Below, piece by piece: positions 59,601-64,000 of a stretch of 64,000 nt of DNA. A program made the position numbers and the translations under genes. Source of the stretch: Ananas comosus (lineage: Eukaryota > Streptophyta > Magnoliopsida > Poales > Bromeliaceae); NCBI RefSeq assembly GCF_001540865.1, contig NC_033636.1:10244665-10308664 (forward strand), read 5' to 3'. The notes below the pieces were generated by a model. It ran no database searches. It was not told where the DNA came from and saw nothing but the letters and a program-made list of their open reading frames with translations. Each line of letters starts with the position of its first letter. The first letter of the stretch is position 1.

Positions 59601-62600
59601 AACATTCTATTTACTATCTATATAAAGATCAATAGCTCCGATCTTAAATTGAAGTATCTGATCTTCTATTTTTAGAAAGTTGTTCGATTTTGACTGTTCA
59701 TTTTATGCCTGCTTGATGGACTTTATTATAATATTGAAAATTTATGAAATTTATTTTCTAGAAGTTGCAAATGCTCTAGATTATATTTAACGGTATGGAT
59801 TATCAATTCGCAACCTTCATCCTTGAAAACAACTTATAAGTATGAAAGGCTTTGTACTAATAAGAGTATAGTAGCCCAACTCCTTAGAAAGTCAATTTTC
59901 CAAACAACTAAAAACTCTTTGGTGGAGAATACTCTCAGTAACAGTATGGAAGAACCTTTATCAACAAGAAAAAAAAAGGGTAAATATGCAGTTCACTCAC
60001 TTGTATTTCACACGAGCTTGAGCATAGTGTTCCATACGAATAAGGGCACGACCCCATGCATTCCAGACAGGAAAAGCATCAATCTGATAATCAAAAAATT
60101 ATCATTTTATTATGTAATATGCTCAGCAAAGAAAACAAGAACAAAGAAATTCACATGCAGAGGTGTCAACATCCCCAATATCCATCAGTACCTTGCATTT
60201 TTTACAAGTATATACAGCCACACTATACCGTTCTTCCTGAATTAGTCTATCACGCAGGTGGGCTGAAGATTCTTTATCGGCGATATCATCAAGAGAAGCA
60301 ACAATTCCTGACCCTAGTAGACTTTGAAGAAGCTCTGCACGCCCTAGCCAAATATCTGCCTGTGCCAGCAGTTCAGAAAGCTCATCCAGACACTGACTAC
60401 CTGTGCTGGAACTAGCACTATCCGCAGATGCATCATCCGCATCTCTACTTCTTTCCGAATTGCTTGACAAGTCACTACTACCAGAAAATTTTCTAAGCTG
60501 GCTTTTTGCATAAGCCAATGCCTGAAGAGAAGCATGATAAACGAGTCAAGTATTCTGCAAGGACATCCTCCACAAACCAACGTATATTGAATCGCTAGGT
60601 ATGTACCTGCACGTAAGTTTCTGTTGCATGATAGGCTCGAGATGCAGTTTCCATAGATGCATTAGGGGGCAAGTGTTGAGAGCTCAATACAATCTTCATC
60701 TGAGAGACGCACAGCTCCAGAGCACCCTTAGCAGATACAGCCTCATCAGAACATAGTGAAAGCAGAGCCTGCAAATGGAGAACTATCAGTGACAAACCAA
60801 ACAAGCTACCCATATAAGAAACACAATAAAATCTGAGTTTTGATTTGTGATTTTCAAACATGTAATTTGTTAAAAAGAAAAATCACCAATTAATGGTTCC
60901 AATTCATGACCAATTCTATGAAAGGTTGTTACAAACTAATTGAAACATTTTCTAGTAGTAAAACATCAGTGCTTCACTCTTCAGAAAGTTATAACAAAAG
61001 AAAGAAACTACAAACCTTGAATAATGTAATATCAGGAGAAGTTTTGTACTTGTGAGATGAGCGAATTTTTTCATCTGTATTGTGGTCTCCAGTCAACACC
61101 CATTCCTCAGTTACGGGAACGAAAGGATGTCGTTCTTGCCCATCAAAACTGTAAGAAGAAGCACGCTCATCAGGGATGCCACCCAATGCTTCTGATGGAA
61201 CTCTCTCAGTTGGTGCAATTCCTGAACTCTTTCTTTTCCGATAAACATCCTTGGCAGCAGACTTGTTACCTGTATCACGAGATGCCCACGAAACAGACCT
61301 GCGCGCCTCTCTCAGCAAGTTACCCTTGCTCTGTGCAAAGTTTGATCGAGATGTCGATGTACCGGCTCTACCCTTCTGTTTTGATCCTGAACCAGATATT
61401 GATATACGCTGTACCCTAGGAGCAGAATCCACATTGATGGCGATTGCTTTCTCAGCATACGATCGTATTAGATTATCGTTCCTCAAGGATGGAACTTCTT
61501 TTAGAATCTGCACGAAGTTAGCATTTCAGCTACAGTTAACTGTTTTTCTTTTTGAATTAAAATCATATGTGATTGAATATACCCGGTTAACAGAATTGTT
61601 TGTGACCTACAAGCCGTCTATGTGTTCCATATGGCAACAAAAAAAAAAGTGTAGTAACTTTTTTATTTTTCGCTTCTTTGCCCAACAGAAAAAAAAAGGA
61701 CTTTGCCAGCCAACCGACAATCACAAGAATAGATAGTTTATCACTGGTCTCGTAAATCACTTAGAACATGAGGTTGAAAAAAAGAAAGACCTGAAGCATA
61801 GCATATCGAGGCCCTTGGCCGGTGACTTATTTAGGATGGGGAATAGTAACAGAAAACAATTGATTTCCATAAAACCAACTTATTCTTTAAACTAAAGGGC
61901 AGAAAGAATACCAAAGCAGCATCTTCTAGCTGCTTCATCATCAGTAGGACTTCAAGAATCAATTGCGGATGTTCATGTAGAGCAGAACACCGTTGTTGTG
62001 ACGGCAGTGGTAACAATGCCAAAACACGAAGGCCCAGAGCCCATGAGTTAAGCCGTGCAATATCAGTATCCGAAAGGTTTCCGACTGTCCGCTTCAGAAA
62101 AAAGTGCACCTAAATGAAAGGAGCGTGTAAGTTACCCACAAGAATGAGAAACTAAGGCCTTGTGTGGCTATGCTTATGACTTTTTTTTTTTGTCTTAAAT
62201 AATTGCAAACTCAAATATGCGATTCAGTGCACCAGAAGATCAACTTTTCTAATCTTGTTATTGGTATTTAGCAAGCAAACTTACGTTACAAAAGAAGCAA
62301 AAAAAGAGGCCACCGGTATATTTTCGGTTTTGTTGCCAAACAAACTCCATACATGTATGGATTGTCAACAAGCCACCATCTCCTGGCACATTCAATCGCG
62401 TAGAGTTTGAGTTTCAAAAAAAAGGTAAGGCATAAGCATAAACAACCAAGGCCTTAAACTCACCAAACCTATTAGTATAAGCACTCATACAAGAAGCTGC
62501 TTTGAGCGCAAGTCAGGTAGAAGCTGCATAGCCCCCATAGCAACAGGAAGGGCCTCATTGGAATCACGTAATGAAGAAAGAAATCGTGATGCTTCTGCTG

Positions 62601-62804
62601 GACCCCCGCCACTAAGAGGATCAGTAGTGAGCAATTTTACGAGTTGTCTGCCCTGCAATTCTCTCCGCAAATCAATAGATGTAGAAGGACTTTCAGCGAC
62701 TTCCAAAGCAGCAGAAACAGCCCCTTTAGCAGCAAGTCTAAGTGCCAGGCCTTCTGAGTCTCTCTTACATTCAGCTTCAACCTAAGATTATAAAATTATA
62801 AATC

Positions 62805-62858
<54 letters not shown>

Positions 62859-63286
62859 CCTGCCAACTGCTATAATGGTCATCAGCACTCAAAATATGAC
62901 TATATTTCTGCAAAGCTTGCCTCCTTTGCAAAACCTATACAGGAAAGAAAACGAAGAGAAGTTAAATAAAAAAGAAACTCCGCATAAGTTAAGAAACAAA
63001 AAGAAACAGGCTCACTAAGTTTAAAGGATCACAACATTTGATTGTAAAGTCACAGTATAGTTTGTCACAGTTTATTATGGATAACCAAAACATTGATGAA
63101 GATGATACATGAATAATTTGAAACAGTAGATAACTCTGTATCTGTTCAATAGGATAAAAAACATCTGAATACCGAAATGAACTACACAATTTATAGACCT
63201 CATTGCGAAGATCACTTTCAGGTAAGTGGCAACTGCACATAGTGAGAACATCAATTGCAGCATGCAGATCCCACCTATGAAGATAC
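50601..63286 (-). CDS. spastizin/ZFYVE26-like protein, 3' part (5' end outside window)
   Basis: Nineteen phase-consistent exons: 63286-63199, 62934-62857, 62781-62491, 62109-61912, 61507-61016, 60768-60607, 60521-60192, 60083-60001, 58595-58491, 58352-58121, 57504-57172, 56272-56171, 55223-55080, 54758-54670, 53883-53801, 53666-53551, 51441-51356, 51259-51160 and 50666-50601. They encode the last 1058 or so residues, ending VLDMCKQWLAQYM. Recognisable blocks are HRWDLHAAIDVLTMCSCHLP, ELQGRQLVKLLTTDPLSGGG, DVYRKRKSSGIAPTE and SADDHYSSWQE. It matches the large plant protein annotated as 'zinc finger FYVE domain-containing protein 26-like' (Arabidopsis At2g25730). The C-terminal part is alpha-solenoid-like; I see no FYVE finger. 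Animal ZFYVE26 acts with spatacsin and AP-5 in lysosome reformation; the plant role is less clear. The intron upstream of 63286 runs past the window edge. Confidence 0.9.
52137..52532. mobile_element. Mutator-type MITE with 9-bp target-site duplication
   Basis: ATTTTCATC flanks the element on both sides (52137-52145 and 52524-52532). The body, 52146-52523, has long terminal inverted repeats of about 90 bp that begin GGCTAAAT and include CTTTTCGTCT and TTTCAAAAA. The 9-bp duplication plus long inverted repeats point to a non-autonomous MULE. It lies in an intron of the ZFYVE26-like gene. Confidence 0.9.
52850..53021. repeat. cluster of GCGGTGAA palindromes
   Basis: Four palindromes share the core GCGGTGAA...TTCACCGC: 52850-52868, 52903-52929, 52969-52994 and 52995-53021. 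The last two combine into a perfect 44-bp palindrome centred at 52994/52995. They lie in the same intron between a MULE MITE and a hAT MITE. Confidence 0.9.
53128..53491. mobile_element. hAT-type MITE with 8-bp target-site duplication
   Basis: CTTGGGAT at 53128-53135 and 53484-53491 flanks a 348-bp body with ends CAAGGTTTTAAGTG and, inverted, CAAGGATTTAAGTG. The interior is GC-rich, with repeated CCGTGCCGTGCC and CGGCACG motifs. An 8-bp duplication is the hAT hallmark. Confidence 0.9.
55383..55782. mobile_element. MITE with GGCATGTTTGGTTCA ends
   Basis: GGCATGTTTGGTTCA at the left pairs with TGAACCAAACATGCC at the right, giving a 400-bp element. The interior is made of GGAATGGAAATCGGAAT-type repeats on both sides. 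The target duplication is not evident. It lies in an intron of the ZFYVE26-like gene. Confidence 0.8.
58716..58897. repeat. intronic direct repeat, 96-bp period
   Basis: A block of about 85 bases beginning GACTCTGTC and containing CAGAAACCCTAAAGTTC and ACTTCATAGTATGCAAACAC occurs twice with a few substitutions. It is an older tandem duplication than the one in MLN51. Confidence 0.85.
59366..59883. mobile_element. MITE with AGTCTGGCTA-type ends
   Basis: The left end GAGTCTGGCTA and right end TAGCCCAACTCC form an imperfect inverted repeat. Possible flanks TTTAGAAG and TTAGAAAG suggest an 8-bp duplication with one slip. The body matches the element at 9.4-9.9 kb in the opposite orientation. It lies in the 1.4-kb intron between 58595 and 60001. 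Confidence 0.75.
62809..62855. repeat. (GA)n microsatellite abutting a splice donor
   Basis: About 23 GA units. On the transcribed strand this is (CT)n starting at intron position +3 or so, directly after the donor of exon 62934-62857. Confidence 0.9.
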
Positions 63287-64000
63287 CTGAAATGATATAG
63301 TTTAAGTAAGTTTTCCAATCTAAACATAAGATAAGCCATATTGAACTGATGAATAAATGCCTCTAATGTCACGTCAATATGATATATACACAAACAAAAA
63401 CAAATTTACTCATATTCCAAAATACAAAACATGGTGATCAATGGGAAGGAAAAGAACTGGAACTAGAAAGATATATTACGAAATAAATATTAAGATAAAG
63501 GCTTTCCAAGTGATGTCTTACAAAGTTAAGGTGACAATGAATGGATAGTTTGAACAGAAGAGTTCTCCAACATGAACAAAAATGCTATTGCTATGGTGCT
63601 CATGAAGAGTGACAAGTCAGAGATACACATTGTTCCTTTATCATCTTAAAATGCTTCTAAAATATAGCCTACAGATAAATTCTGAATAGATAGGTCTAAC
63701 AAAAATTCCATGGATTCTAACTTCCACGTTCTTCCACTTAAATATTTAAGTCTGCAGTATTAAGAGATCTACTTCTAGCCCATATAGAAGGTAAGAAACA
63801 TAGCCAAAAAAACTGTACCACTTTCTTGAGCCCCTCAACGTTTTTCTGTTTATTTGAAGTTCCTTTGATGTCTCATCATCCTCCTACCATTCTTCTAATT
63901 TCTAAGATTTCAGTGTTCGCCGTTATAATTATTCACAACAAGGCTTGTTTCTTAGCATTAAGCAACTAGGCACATAAAAGCACAACTTTATAACTCATCT
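63287..64000 (-). other. intron sequence of the ZFYVE26-like gene, to the window edge
   Basis: No exon of the expected upstream protein was found in these 700 bases, so they are taken as part of one long intron. The acceptor is the TTTCAG just before 63286. Confidence 0.6.

Overview
The window is plant nuclear DNA, almost certainly from a non-grass monocot. Genes have many short introns with GT-AG borders. Several exons are very GC-rich (MLN51 exon 1, the LRX gene, the GNL2-like gene), while the introns and intergenic DNA are AT-rich and full of small transposons. A palm, banana or pineapple type of genome fits, but the species is inferred, not proven. I assembled all gene models by hand from splice signals, reading phase and family similarity.

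Layout. 1.8-6.0 kb (-): MLN51/CASC3 exon-junction-complex gene. 6.2-11.5 kb: gene-poor DNA with a SINE that has clean target-site duplications. 11.9-17.6 kb (+): 13-exon ARF-GAP of the AGD14 type. 19.0-23.2 kb (+): three tandem two-exon genes for secreted cysteine-rich, thionin-like peptides. 23.2-30.2 kb: SINEs, a LINE tail, a CACTA-like element. 30.3-31.9 kb (-): intronless leucine-rich-repeat extensin. 32-38.5 kb: LINE/SINE remnants and an assembly scar. 38.6-39.7 kb (-): FLZ zinc-finger gene. 39.9-42.3 kb: an unusual chain of tandem arrays that begins with about 21 hairpins whose arms differ in sequence but stay self-complementary. 43.4-44.1 kb: LTR-like block. 45.0-49.5 kb (-): GNOM-LIKE2-type ARF-GEF. 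50.6 kb to the right edge (-): the 3' half, 19 exons, of a spastizin/ZFYVE26-like gene whose introns hold at least four MITE-like elements and a palindrome cluster.

The genes do not form an operon-like system. Two act on ARF GTPases (the GAP and the GEF) and two are plausible pollen or cell-wall genes (GNL2-like, LRX), but the adjacency is probably chance. The most unusual DNA is the hairpin array at 39.9-40.7 kb with its following satellites. Next come the shared 3' tail hairpin that links the local SINE family to a LINE, and the paired cysteine loss in the middle thionin-like paralogue. Four single-N positions were found; three sit beside duplicated or inverted blocks and look like assembly joins.
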